A stretch of 64,000 nucleotides of DNA from Ulva prolifera. Lineage: Eukaryota; Chlorophyta; Ulvophyceae; Ulvales; Ulvaceae. The notes beneath the pieces were generated by a model that worked only from the letters and a program-made list of their open reading frames with translations, did no database searches and was not told the DNA's origin. Shown here in pieces: positions 33,953-46,188 of this stretch (position 1 is the first letter of the stretch; the number at the start of each line of letters is the position of its first letter). The position numbers were made by a program, and so were the translations under genes. The stretch lies in the NCBI GenBank assembly GCA_023078555.1, contig CM041200.1, forward strand, positions 4,926,936-4,990,935, given 5' to 3'.

Positions 33953-34777
33953 CCAGTTGTGAAGATGCTAGCTTGCTACTTTCCACGTCGCCGCTGTGGT
34001 GCACTGTGGGGCAAGTAACGTCACCGAGCACTCGGCAAACCTGGCTGCGCCTGCAAAGATGTAGCACTACAGGATATATCTTCATACCCCGACCTAGCAC
34101 CGGATCTACATCATAATGTGACCCATGCTAGTCGTGTTCCTGCTGTGTGGCCATGACCAGCGCAATCTTTTGTCACACACAGGAACTGGTTTTTAATGAC
34201 GGCATCGATGTATATCAGCCAACTTATGCGGGAACAGGTACGCAGAAATGCCAATGGCGGCGCCACATCGTCGACGACGCTTGATTGGATGCCTATTCTC
34301 GACAGTATCAGAAGCGGCGATGATGTGCCCGGGTTATGAATCGCACCGAGGTGGTGTCTCACTGACACATTTGTCCGCGCTGGCGGGTGTGTGCTGAACA
34401 ACCTCCTCGACTCTGCCATTGGAGACGGTCGCATTGTTTCCAGCCGGCACGTCAGACTGCTGCAACATGAGGCCGTGAAGCAAATCATACAAAAGGCTGA
34501 TGGTTCTGGCCTCGAATGTGCCTGACCAAGGAAATTCCTCCAGAGTCTCGTCCGCGCCGCCATGCGCGTCCGCGCCATCGGCTGCAGCCGCGCATGGCGG
34601 TGGTCCGTGGTTCGAGATCCCGCTCATCCTGCACGACATCTTACCATTGATCTTGTGCAATTGTCCAACCACTGAGGGGCCTTGCCGTCCGCTGTTCACA
34701 AGACAGAGATAGACAGAAATAAAGCGTCGAGGTTGCAGCGTCTGCCTCTGCATTCTGACATGGTTAGGCTGGAATTT
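33953..34777. other. Insert region, part 1: no identified gene
   Basis: A minus-strand frame at about 34334-34640 (GADETLEEFPWSGTFEARTI then SLLYDLLHGLMLQQSDVPAG) has plausible protein composition, with an in-frame ATG near 34640. No family, splice sites or partner exons were found. The rest shows nothing. Confidence 0.35.
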
Positions 34778-34802
34778 GGCCGCGACCTGCCTGTCCGAGG
34801 CG

Positions 34803-34927
34803 GGTGCCGAACTACCGACCTCACGAACCCAACTTCTGTGGCCATCCAGTGATATGACCGCTATACCACTGGACTCCTTGCTCGTCGCGATCCAGTGGTA
34901 TGGCGATCATATCACCGTGACTGGACT
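34803..34927 (-). repeat. tRNA-like/SINE-like remnant with inverted partner
   Basis: On the minus strand, 34878-34803 reads like a decayed tRNA: an A-box-like GTGGTATAGCGG followed by a GGTTCGTGAGG/GGTAGTTCGGC B-box-like segment. It does not fold into a full cloverleaf. An imperfect inverted copy of the first 35 bases (TCCAGTGGTATGGCGATCAT) lies at 34889-34927 on the plus strand. Confidence 0.35.
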
Positions 34928-34977
34928 GCCACATGGAAGCAGTTCGAGTATGCTAGCTCCCATGCCACCCGGGCTGC

Positions 34978-35362
34978 TTGCTATGTAACTACAAGGAGAG
35001 AGGCCGGGCATCGGGCCGTTCCTAGGAATCCATCCGCAAATCCACTCACTCATTCATGGCACTAGGCCGGGCACGAGCACGTGCCACAGCCCTGCATGCC
35101 GGTGACGCCAGCCAAAGATTGAACCCCCGCCTTGCTATGTAGTCACAAAGGACAGAGGCTGGGTACCGGGCCGTTCCTTGCTATGTATGTAGTTACAAAG
35201 GACAGAGGCCGGGCATGCAGCGAGCCGTTGCCAGGAATACACACGCAAATCCACTCACGCAGTCATGGCGCTAGGCAGGGCACGAGCACGTACCACAGCT
35301 CCGAGTCGGCCGGTGATGCCGGCCAAAGATTGAAGCCCCGCACGGAGCACAAGAGCATTGCT
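34978..35362. repeat. Imperfect tandem repeats starting TTGCTATGTA
   Basis: Copies start at 34978, 35132, 35178 and 35358. Copies 1 and 3 are full (about 155 and 180 bp) and share blocks such as ACAGAGGCCGGGCAT, AATCCACTCAC, GGGCACGAGCACGT and GCCAAAGATTGAA. Copy 2 is cut to 46 bp and copy 4 is only a start. Confidence 0.8.
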
Positions 35363-38300
35363 ATGTATGTATGTACAATGACCCAACTGATGGTGATACA
35401 GAGGTGCGAGCTGCTGCAGTACTACTGTATAGTATGGCTGCTTGCGTGACTGTTGATCATTCTCATCTGTGCTACAATGGCAAGGTGTTACAGCAAGTGG
35501 ACGTGAGTCGCTTCAACGCTATTCATGCTCGACAGCTGTCTGGACTTGCAGTTGCAGCCGTGGAGGGGCGGACCGTAGTTGCCTCCTGAATCGGAACTTC
35601 GACGAGGTAGCGGTGATGAATGGAGCACTCCAAGCTTGCAGTTGTCTCCGAAGTCCAAGTCACCGCAGTATCGCTGTTGCGAACGGCGTGCACAGGAAAT
35701 GCAGGTGATGTATATCTATATGTTCCTATCAATGTTGTGAAGCCTGCGCAATGTAAAGCGCGGAGGGGCGCACGCCGTTCAACAGCAGGCTCACCACCGG
35801 TTTTCAGCCAAACTCGGGGTGTTGGAATCTCGCATGGGGCGTGCGTCACGCGACACCACTGACCACACCGCCACGCCATGCACTCCACGAGATCAGTGTT
35901 GACAACTGGAATGCAGATTCGCGAAGCACGCAAAAAAGCTGCCGGTGAATGCATTCGATTTGTGAGACTGAGTGCACAGCAACTTTCAGCACAGAAAATG
36001 GTGAAGCACACGCATAGTCGGGCTCGATAGCACACGCAGAATAGCTGTTGGAGCTGGTGTGCAAGGATTGAGGCTCAGATTCGAACAGGTGATCACTTGA
36101 GGTATATGTGAAGTGCTGATCGGGCGGATTTTGGTCGAGCTGCATGTTGGTTGTTTGGCCTTGAGGCTGCGAATTTTCACAACACAACATCAGTGGTAAT
36201 GCACTCTGGGGTGTCACAGTGGCGTGCCGCAAACATCCTTGCACTGAGAATTGAAAAAGTCAGTTTTGGGGCATATTTGGAGGTGGACAGCACCACACAT
36301 GGATCCCACCTGCCACATAATTTACATGTGCTACTCCTACAAGTGCCAGGCAAGCCAGCAAGCTGCTGGAATTGGGGGCTGGCATGGCGGGCTCGCTCGG
36401 CCTCACTCTGCTGAGTCATGCCAAACCTGGATGTGAACACAACGAGTTTGGCAGAAAACCAGAGTCACGATCGCGATCGCAACAGCCTCTAGAGCTGTGG
36501 GTACATCTGTAGGTAGCAGCGCTGACAGCGTCTCTCCCGTTCGCGTCTGACGGTATATATATTCTGAAATATGTGCACGGAGCAGTTACCGAGCGGCGGA
36601 CGGGTGCGCCTGATCGCAGAATGCCTTCTCTTTTGAGGCAGCACCCACACGCCACGGCGTGCATATGCACTCACAAATGCATGCACATGTGCACCGCCAG
36701 CGCCCGATGATGGTGCCTGCAAAGCATGGTTGCAGCGCAATGCCTCACGAGAAGGCACGTCACTGCGTGGTAATCTTGGAAGCAAACAAATAATCTATCA
36801 TTGTGGAGGATAGCAAATGCTGCACAGTGTATCATATGATGACTGCCACTGCATATCATATGATGGGCCTTGCATGCATACAGCACTCTGCACATCAGCC
36901 ATGCTCATTGAGCATCCCATTGCTGTGGCTGGGAAGCGAGGCTTGGCCAGCAGCTATCTTTGCCTGAAACCGGAAATAGTGTTCTGGTAGCCAAGGCTGC
37001 CTGGTCCCCCAGAGTTGCAGCCTGAGTGCAGGACAAACTACTTGCCGATTCTACTGGCAGCTACCTGTATTCTACTGGCAGCTACCTGCCAGCAGTCCCA
37101 GAGGAGGGAACAATGGCAGACAGACATTGAAAACTTCCGCCTCAACCCTCAACTTCCACCTCATGGCCCCAGCTACAGCAGTTGGTTGCCTTGCCCACTG
37201 TGTGCGTGGCTGTGGCGTGCGCCGAGAGTGCAAACGGGCTGTTCAGAAAGGCAGGGCTTGTGTTTGGGATTGGATTGAGGGTCCGGGAGTGCGGGTGGAC
37301 GGGGTGGTGTGGGGGAGGCTGGCTTGCTGGATGTCGTTGTATGATTGGCTTTACAACCTGTGCTGCATGTGCCTTCGGGAAACTTGGGCCGGCTGGGGGG
37401 CAGATCAACCCACAAGCATACGGCCCCGGCCCCAGATTCCCCAGATTCCCGAAAGCACATTCAGCCGAGGCCGCACGTACACACCAACTACAACCCCCCT
37501 GGGGAGGTGCCAGCCTACCCCAGCAGGCTATCCCACCCCGCCCAGCACCCGCACACCCACTCGTAAAAGGAGACCCCCATAGCAATCAGACTCCCATTGC
37601 AATACCCCAGATTCCAGCTCGACGTGCCCGAAACCCCCTGACGGCGGGCCACACGCAAACGAGCGCGAGGCCAGAACCACCGCCGCCACAAAGCGGACAA
37701 GGCCGGGGTACTGTGTGTCTTGGGTACTGTGTGTCTTGCTGCGGCCACTGCCATGGCATCCCATCTGCAGGCATCCCAGAGGAGAGGCGGGAGGAGGTGC
37801 GACATAGCCTTTCAACTTAAGGTTCTGGAACGGATCACCGGCCCAGAGAGCAGCATGCTGCTACAGTGTATGCTGCACATGGAGTGCAGCAATGTCGGTG
37901 ACCACACCTAACATTATAATGCATGCATGTGTTACAAGGACAAAGGCAGCAAGGCGGGCAGCACTGCGAAAGAAGCAAACAAACGAAGCAAACACACAGA
38001 CACCCACGCACGCGACAGCCCAAAAAAAAAACCCCAGCACCGCCGCAGCAAAAGACACACATCCGCAGACCGCCAAGCACACACCCCCACACCCTCAAAC
38101 CACAAACCACGCACAAACCCCAAACCCCACGGCAAACACACAACATCACAACCACCAGCACCACAACGCCCGGTGGCAGGGGCGCGTACGACAGGGCCAA
38201 ACCCTGATGCATGTGTCACAACAAAAAGGGGGCAAATCCAGAGATCTAGAGGCAGCTATCACTGCAGGCCACAAATCTAGATCTGTGCACACCAGCAAAG

Positions 38301-40060
38301 ACACCGACAGCACGCAGCGCCCACTGGACACACGCGCCCTTGGAGATGCGCCCACTAGCAGCACTGCCGCCACATCCCCCAACTGGCCGATGAACCTCAC
38401 GCAGCGGCCACGTACGAGGCCGCGGCGCATGCGTGACCACGGCGTCCGGACCCACAGCATGTGGCCACAGCAGCCATCTCCAGGCGCGGCATGACCACGG
38501 GGTCATGTTAATGCGGACATGTATCGGAAGTCTGGGCTTGTCATCTCTCGTGAGCAGGGGTTGCGGTGTGAGGCAGACAAAAACCAAAACCGAATCCCAT
38601 CCGAATCAGCATGCTGCGCAGCATCACATGCATGGACACACGATCACACTATAGCTACACGATCACACTGTAGCTACAACCGCACGCGTTTGCGCAGGCC
38701 GACAGGAGTAACTAGTTTTACAAAAGAGTGAACGGGAGAAAACAAACACTGAAACCGAATCTCAGGCCGACAGGAGTAACTCGATTGTCAGAACCACCAC
38801 GGCCATGATTCTTGTAGTGTCGCGAATTGGCGACCATTATGACTGATGCAAGATTTTATGCATGTTCATGCATGCATGATCGCTCCCGGGTAAAAAGCCG
38901 TTCGCGCGCTGCGGCTGCTGGGTTCGAGTTCGCGAATGCTCTTTTCAGAAGAGTTCCAGAAAGTAAGTTTATGAAGGCTTGGGGGTGGTCTGTTCGAGTC
39001 GTATGTGCATGAAGCTATTTTGAAATATGCAACGAGACCTGGACGTCTTCAATGAGCCGCTGCCGTCACTGTCATTGCCGCCTGCCAGACCCGGAACCCA
39101 ACGTTGCGCAGCGCGCCCCACATGCCCGACTCGATGCGCGTCGGACGCGCATCTGGTCACAGCCTCAGCTGTGAGCTGACTCTATCGGCTGTGTAAAAGT
39201 CTGGACAAAACGCGCACGCAATCAAGGCGCTGGAGGAGTGCCGAGCGTGGTGCCCGGAGCGCTCGCAATCGTGATGACGGCCGCTGCGCATGCGCTCCGA
39301 GAAGGCGGGCGTCACGCGATGCCCTCGCGCATGCATTCTGGCGCAGAAGCCCCCGGACCCACATGCCGCTGCATCGCCCGCTTTGGCAACTCGATATGGT
39401 GGTAGTGCACTTGGCTGTCCTTCCAGTGATTAAATACCGGAGAGTGCGTGGATCCGCATTGACATGCCAACCTCTGCAGTGCTACGCGCGGGCACATGGA
39501 CACCGCGCTCTTGGAAGACCGGCCGGTCTTCCACACCAACGCGCGCCTGCTGTACTGAGGCCTGTGTGTTTCAATTATAATAAGTTATTCGCAGTTGTGC
39601 TGCAGTGGTGTTCCGTCACTCACAGTGATCAGGTCCACACGATGTATTCTGGCGTAGGGATGGCACAGAGTCGAGGTCGAGGTCCTCGTGTCGGACCGAG
39701 GTGAATGATCTCGACACGAGTTCCGAGGTGAAAAAAATGCTCACCTCGGATGAGGTCGAGGTCCCGCTATCTCGTGCGTCTCCAAAGGCGCACGTTGTGG
39801 CGCGCGCACGGTGGCTTACACTGCACTGGCTTGAAGCACATTCAAGTGCAGAGACTACACCAATAAATAGTAATTGATCTACCACACAGGTGCCTGGTAT
39901 TGACGTTTCAGATGTATATGGTTCAATATGGCAGATGCTGCATGTCACATGTGCCATCTGCCTTTAGGAAGTACGTGGATGCGGCGAGAGCAGCACATGG
40001 GACATCGCGCAACCAGACTTGGCTAGCCGCTGTGCACCGCACTGCGCAATGCATGCTCGC
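35363..40060. other. Insert region, part 2: repeat-rich, gene-poor
   Basis: About 4.7 kb with no recognised gene, RT, transposase or terminal repeats. It contains a 21-bp tandem repeat (ATTCTACTGGCAGCTACCTG at 37048 and 37069) and a doubled ATCATATGATG (36831, 36854). There is an A/C-rich, G-poor stretch (about 37970-38170) and doubled blocks CGATCACACT-TAGCTACA (38640-38680) and AGGCCGACAGGAGTAACT (38696, 38763). A cluster of short inverted repeats lies at 39672-39765. Frames here are low-complexity. Confidence 0.5.
39672..39765. repeat. Cluster of direct and inverted repeats (nested hairpins)
   Basis: CCGAGGTGA (39723-39731) pairs with TCACCTCGG (39741-39749) around a 9-base loop. CTCGTGTCG (39685-39693) pairs with CGACACGAG (39712-39720). 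CCGAGGTGA occurs again at 39696. GAGGTCGAGGTCC flanks the cluster at 39673 and 39752. Confidence 0.85.
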
Positions 40061-40208
40061 GAGCCTGTTGCTTGGTGAGCGCCTGTTCAAGAAGGCGTTC
40101 CCTGACGATGTATTTCTGACAAAGACGCCTGCTGTGGCGGCGCCTGCTGCAGAGAAAGAGGACATCGAACCTCTGGATGCGGCACTGAAGGACCTGGGCC
40201 TGGATTAG
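40061..40208 (+). pseudogene. Duplicate of the REP C-terminal coding end
   Basis: In-frame remnant encoding SLLLGERLFKKAFPDDVFL, then TKTPAVAAPAAEKEDIEP to the same stop. It has two conservative substitutions relative to REP (E to K, D to E) and no upstream REP sequence. The upstream bases are unrelated, so no REP protein can be made. Confidence 0.9.
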
Positions 40209-42862
40209 CAGGTCCATAGGCAGTGCCGCGAATTGATTCCTTTCCCACACACTCATACTGGATGATTACATACATCGTCGACGCCTCCAATATTCCCAGG
40301 TTGTACATTTATCACCTCTTTCCGCAGTGTATTTTGGCACGCTAGATCTCGCACTCGCAAAACCTCTCGACAGAAATGGCCTGTGCCACAGTGACCCAGT
40401 CTGACAAACGCTTCGCTGGTGTTGGTGAAATGCAACTTGAACTATGAACGCCATGCAAACTTCCTCCGCGTGTAGCTACGTTGTTGGAACGTTGGAACCA
40501 TGACCGATCACTCGTGTGCATAACAGCACAAAGTCGTTTCGGCTCACTTCAGATTGCTGATGTTACAGATTGCTCCTGGCTACACCAGTACACACAAGAA
40601 GGGCAGCTGCTTGAGCATCAAACTTGCAACGCAGCGTTATCTGTGTTTCCAGCTCGCCTCGGCTGACCCCGTCACAGATACTATGCGTGGTGCACCGCCA
40701 TCAGACTCAACGATAGCAGCGTGTTCAACATGAATACCATGGCTGCAACCATGACACCCGAACGGACCACGGGACGAGACGCTCCGAAAACAAACACAGA
40801 ATCTAACCCGCCTGCTGCGGCCTGCACCGGACCGCTGCGCAGCGGCCACGGCAGAGCGCGCACAGACGTGACGAGCGGTATGTACACGGCCCGGGCAGAG
40901 CGGCTGCCGCGGCCCCCGGCTGCCGCCCCGCGCCCTGCACCAACCCCTATCCCGGCCTCCAGATCCGGGAATGAGTCATCCTGCTTTTTATCATCCATCA
41001 ACAGCACCGAGCTCTCCTCTGCTAGTGCAGGACCGGACTGTGCATGTGCAGCACGCAGACGCTCGCTGCCACGGATCTGGGACTGCAGCTGCGACTGCAG
41101 CGACTCATTCGTCTGCTGCAGCTGCGCGACCTGCTGTTGCAGCTGCGCCAGCTGCGCCGCGGCGGCCTGGCTCGGGGACCCGGCGCGCGGCGCCGCGGCC
41201 GCGAGCTGACCCCGCAGCCGCTCCGCCTCCTGCTGCAGCGCGGCGCGCTCCGCGCGCAGCCCCTGCCCCTCCGCCGCCACTGTTGCCAGCTGCTGCCGCG
41301 CCTGCTCCAGCTGCACCTGCGCCTGCCGCGCCGCCGCCGACGCGGCCGCATGCATGCCGCCCTCCTCACGGGCTGGCGCCGCCTCCAGCCGCTGCTGCGC
41401 CTTCGCCAGCTGCTCCTGCAGAGTGCGCGCCTGCTGCGCGAGCTCCCCCTCCCGCCGCCGGGCCTGCTCCACCTCCGCCGCGAGCTGCTCTTTGTCCCCG
41501 AGCACCTTCTCCAGCTCCGGCACGATCGCCTCGAGCTCTGTCTGCAGCCCGGCTCGGTCCTGCTCCGCTGCGTGAAGCGCAGCGCGCAGCTCTGCTGCCT
41601 CTGCACCGGCACTGCGCTGCGCCTCTGCCTCCCGCAGCTGCACTCTAGCGGCCTCCAGCTCCCGCTCCAGGCCGGCCGCCGCCTTCGCCGCCTGCTGCCC
41701 GAGCATCTCCGCCTTGGCCGCGCGGCTGCGTAGACCATCTGCCGTCTCCCGCACCCCGTCCGCCTCCGCCTCCGCGGCCGCCTGGGCTTCCGCAGCAGCT
41801 TCCAGCTGCGCGGTCAGCTCCTCATGCACATGCGCCCACTCCTGCTCGCGCTCCCGCAGCATTTCCGTCTCCTCCGCCGCCTCCCGCATCCCCTCGATCT
41901 GTGCGCTCATCTGCTGGTGTACAGCCTGCCACTCCGCCTCACGCGCATCCCGCGCCCGCTCCGCTGCCGCGGCAGCCTCCTCCAGCTTCTGTACCCTCGC
42001 CGTGAGCTCCCCCCGTACGCCCTCCAGCCGCTCTGTGTGCTCACGATGCGTCTCTGCAGACGCAGCCAGCTCCCCCCGCAGCTGCTCCGCCTCTGCCGCC
42101 GCCACACCGGCGCGGTCAGATGCCTCCCGCAACTCCTCCAGTTCATCCCGTGCCGCCCGCAGCTGCGCCTGCAGCTCCCACTTCTCATCATCCCCCTCGT
42201 TGCCCTTCCCCTCTGCCTCCTGTCGGGCGGTCTCGGCGGCCGCCTCCGCCTCCCGCGCCGCAGCCTGCGCAGCCTCCAGCTCCCCCGCCAGCGTCTGCCG
42301 CTCGGCGTTTGCGTCGCGCAACGCGGTCTCAAGCGCACCTGCCTGCTCCATAGCTTCATCACGCGCCCGTTGTGCTGCCAGTGCCATCGCCTCTACCTGC
42401 TCCAGCCGCCCCTCCGCCCCACTGCGGCCCTCCTCCAGCCCTGCAAGCCGCCCCTCCGCCAGCCGCCGGGCCTCCTCTGACATCTCCAGTCGCTCCTGTG
42501 CCCCATCCCGCGCCTCCTCCACAGCCGCCAGATCCTGAAGTACCTCCTGCAGCCTACCACGAAGCTCCCCCGCCTCCGCGAGCTCCCCCTTCACGCCCTC
42601 CAGTTCCTCCTCCAGCGCCTGCGCGGCCGCCTCCATCTCCCCGACGCGCACCGCATCGCGGCCTGCGTCCTGTGCTGCACGCTGCAGGCTCTCCATCTCC
42701 CCATGCAGTGCCTCCTCTCGTGCGGCCCCCTCTCGCAGTGCCACCTGCAGGCCTTCCAGCTCTCCTGCCAGCTCCGCCTTCTGGCCTTCTGCCGCGTCCA
42801 GCAACGCCTTGACCGCCTCCAGCTCGGCCTGCAGCCCCGCAACGCCGCTGCTCGCGCTCGCC
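40061..42862. repeat. Segmental duplication copy B (undeleted copy)
   Basis: Partner of 32579-33952. It holds a REP 3'-end fragment, the 3' spacer and the 3' half of the intact golgin-like gene. It has all the blocks missing from copy A. Confidence 0.9.
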
Positions 42863-45242
42863 TCAGCCTGCGACAGAGCTGCACGTGCCTCCTCCAGCCG
42901 TTCCCCGACCGCCTGCGCCTCCTTTGCGGCGCGGCCAGCCTCCTCCTCCCATGCCCGCGCCTCGTCCTGCGCCTGCTTCAGCTCCGGCAGCAGCTCCTCC
43001 AGCTCCTCCTGTAGAGCCGCATTCTGCCCCCTCAGCCCCTCGACTTCCTCCGACACGTCCCCCACACCCTGAGCCTCCGCCCGGGCCGCCTCCAGGTCCG
43101 CTTGAAGTGCCACGTTCCGCTCCCGCATCTCATCGAGCTGCGCCGAGAGGTCCCCCGCGGCCTCCGCCTCACCCCTCGCAGCCGCTAGCTCCTCCTTCAT
43201 CGCCTGCAGCCGTTCAAACGCTGCCTCGACGTCCGCGGCCGCCGCCTCCTTCTCTGCCGCAGCCTCCTCCACCTCTGCCTGAGCCTGCGCGGTGATGGCC
43301 GCCTCACGCTGCGCCGCCGCCTCCAGCTCTCCCTCCAGCTCCGCTATCCGCTGACCCAGCTGCTCCTGCTCTTTAGCAGCTGCCGCCACATCGGCCGCTG
43401 CCTCGCCACGCACGCGCTCGACCTCCTCCCGCGCGCTGTCCTTTGCTTCAGCTACCTCTGACTCGAGGTCCTCTACACGCTGCGCGAGCTCCTGTGCTGC
43501 GTGCGCGGCCTGCGTGGCCTCCTCCTCCAGCACCGCCTGCCCGGCGCGCAGCCGTTCCGCGTCTTCGGCAGCCCCAGCGAGCGCCTGGAGCTGCTCATGC
43601 AGCGCCGCGAGCTCCTCTTTTGCACCCTCCCCTTGGGCCAGGAGGCCCTGCAGGCGCTGGACATCGGCCCGCAGCATCTCTGACTCCTCTGTGGCTGTGC
43701 GTGCGTCGGCCTGGGCTTGTGCCACAGAGTCGCGGGCTTGCTCAGCAGATACAAGAGCGGCGTCGCGCTCCTCGCGTGCAGCGGCCGCATCTGCTTGTAA
43801 CTGCGCATTCTGTGCTGCTCCTTCTGTCACTGCAGCCTCGAGGTCCTGGACCTGTACATCAAACGCTTGCTTGTGTTAGACGCGCATACTTTGGTTTGCA
43901 AAAGGTGCAGAGGTTCGCAGAATGGCCTTCTGTTCCCTAAGCAGCAATCGGAATTCTTCCAAGTACGCGAGGGGACGAGCATGCTGTGAAGGAAGTCACT
44001 GTCCGAAGAGTAATTGGCAGCAGGAAAGGCACCTTTGCAGCAGACGCAGTGTGGGCTTCATCCTCTAGAATCCGGATGCGCTCCATCAACGCATCTTGTT
44101 CATCCTTGTGGCTGGAGTGCAGCTCTGCCGTTTGCATAGCGTGTGCCTCTTGGGCAGTCTCCATGGCGTCTCGTAGGTCATCACGGTCCCGCTCTGCAGC
44201 CTCCAGTTTCTCCTGCAGCTGGTCGACAGAGGCTGCACTGGCGGCAATTGCCTGATCGCGTGCAGAAAGTGCTTCCGCCAGCTGCTGTTGCAACAAGTCA
44301 GCTGTGGCCACAGATTCTGAGAGCTGTTGCTGTGCAGCTTGCAAGTCAGATCCCAGGCGTCTGCACTCAGCATCTGCTGCAGATGTCTGATTCTGCATCG
44401 ATCCTGCAAGCCTGGTTTCTGCATGCTCCGCTCGCTGCAGGGCCGCTTCACGATCATCAACGGCACTTTGCTTTGCAGCAGATGCCGATGACAATTCAAG
44501 TTCCCACTCTTGCTTGGCTCGGGCGTGTTCTGATCTGATTGTGGAAAGCTGCTCTTTGGATGCCTCGAGCTGTGCATGCACCGCCATCTGGCTAGACTCA
44601 ACGAGGGCTAACTGAGCACGCAATTGCCCGTTCTCCTGCTTGAGCTGCCCGCTTACATGTCTTGCTTCTGAACCACCGTCCTCGACACCAGGCAGCGCAG
44701 GTGCAAGGAAACCTGCCTCGTGTTCTGCACCCGCGCCCGTTGTTATCAGACCTGTTACAGCAGAAGCCGGAACTACTGACTGCACAGGTGCTAGTGACGA
44801 CTGCGCTGGCGCAGCCCCGACTGCTTGTGCCGCGGGAGCGGAACGGTGCACAATGGTGCTCTCAGCGGTCGCTGCCGGCGCATCCGGGAGAGCCGGATCC
44901 CTGTTTTCAACACCAGTATCTTCATCAGGAGAGGTGTTTGGAACTTCTGGGGTTACATCGGCATGTGAGCTGCTTGCCGGAGCCCGAGATGATGGCTTGG
45001 GCTTGCCCGCAAGCTTTTTAGCCCTGAATTCCTCAAGCTGCAAAGTGATAGCACGTTCACGTGTACCAGGGTCGCGGGAGCCGTGGTTCCAGCCTTCACC
45101 GCTTGAGCACAAATGCAACGTGAAAATTGGGGAGCAAGCGGTACAGCGCGGCAGGTTGATCGACATCAAGAGCTCTTAGACATACCTTCTGCCTCCCTTT
45201 AGACCGCAGCGCTTGTTTCTTTTGCTGCTCTGTTTGCACCAT
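40681..45242 (-). CDS. Tail-anchored long coiled-coil protein, golgin/TNO1-like
   Basis: The main exon (43851-40681, 1057 codons) is almost pure coiled coil, rich in Glu, Ala, Gln and Leu (for example LEAVKALLDAAEGQKAELAG). It ends with a hydrophobic segment close to the stop (SGVMVAAMVFMLNTLLSLSL), typical of a C-terminal tail anchor. It is joined in phase to 44033 and up to about 45100, which adds a charged N-terminus (ITLQLEEFRAKKLAGK), a disordered Pro/Ser/Thr region and more coiled coil. A possible first exon at 45242-45186 (MVQTEQQKKQALRSKGRQK, donor GTATGT) did not join in phase with the acceptors I could see. An ATG at 45166 in the second exon is the alternative start. Tail-anchored coiled-coil proteins of this kind tether vesicles at the Golgi or TGN. 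The specific family is not certain because coiled coils converge. Confidence 0.75.
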
Positions 45243-46188
45243 TGCTACAGTGAGCACTGCATACCGCACGCCGGGAACGTGACTCTCTGCAGAACGCTAG
45301 CATACATCAGCCCACACATCAGTGAGTGTGCACGCAGCCGTGAGATCCTTTGGCCTATTGGCCAGTGAGTTTACGGCAAGGTAGCGCGAGAAATTTCGCA
45401 CAGCCCCGCAGCCGCGTACAGCATGCGTCATGATTTATCTCACCTGCGCCACATTCCCAATGCATGCAGGCTTACGCATGCAGGGGTCGTCCCGAGCTTT
45501 CTGACCTGCACGGCTGATTATTGGTTATTGTGGAACTTGCGCAAGTAGCCTGCTGCCATGATGGTCTCATGGGCAAATCAAAGCATGTACAGTGGGTGCG
45601 CACGTGTAGAAGGCGTCATGACTTGACCTGGCTTGATCAAGCAGGTACCACCCACGAGAACACGCCTCATTCACCCCAGACGCCATCACGAGGCAGGCGC
45701 GCTGCGTTAAGTCGTTTCCTTCCTGAACATCGCGGCGCAGTAGTGCGGCCATGCGCCTGTGCACAGGTACATGATGCAAACTGCAGGGTGGCGTCCATCC
45801 AACAGATGCCAGCGTGTGCTGAAATATGCACAGGCAGGCCACGGTGCCATGCAGCCTGTAGCATGCGCTGATCTATCTTCTACATAAGTAATTCAACTGT
45901 AACGAGCAGCGTACCAGCTTGTGGCACTGCACAAGAACTGCCTGTTCTATGCCGTACCCTGCAAGCAATTGCAGATGATGTCCAATGGTGCACGAGCACA
46001 CACAACGTGCAGTCTCGGTGTGAGGTACAAGCCTATGCAATTTTACTTGGTGTAATCTAGCCTCTGGAATGCTGAGTTCAAGACGTCCAGACCTCGTGCT
46101 ACGTCTCCAGCTCTGACCAGCTGTACAATGCCGAGTCTCAACACAAGCAACAGGCTGATTTCAAGCGCTCCAGACTCGCGCTGTGCCG
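45243..46188. other. Intergenic stretch, nothing recognised
   Basis: About 950 bases containing the presumed promoter of the leftward golgin-like gene and the 3' end of the DUF3228 gene. No gene, RNA or repeat was recognised. Confidence 0.45.

Noticed and set aside
34803..34878. Functional nuclear tRNA gene
   Set aside because: A- and B-box-like words are present, but acceptor, anticodon and T stems do not pair, so it is listed only as a tRNA-like remnant.
37142..37820. Overlapping Pro/Thr/His-rich frames of up to 212 codons on both strands
   Set aside because: Low complexity on all frames, no splice structure and no motif. They fit chance openness in C-rich DNA.
33953..40060. Autonomous transposon in the insert
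   Set aside because: No reverse transcriptase, integrase or transposase motifs, no long terminal repeats and no clear target-site duplication were seen. Only short repeats are present.
40971..43014. Long plus-strand Pro/Ala/Ser-rich frames of 140-270 codons
   Set aside because: They are mirror frames of the GAG/GCG/CTG-rich coiled-coil exon. Codon repetition keeps the antisense strands open, and the coiled coil with its tail anchor is the sensible reading.
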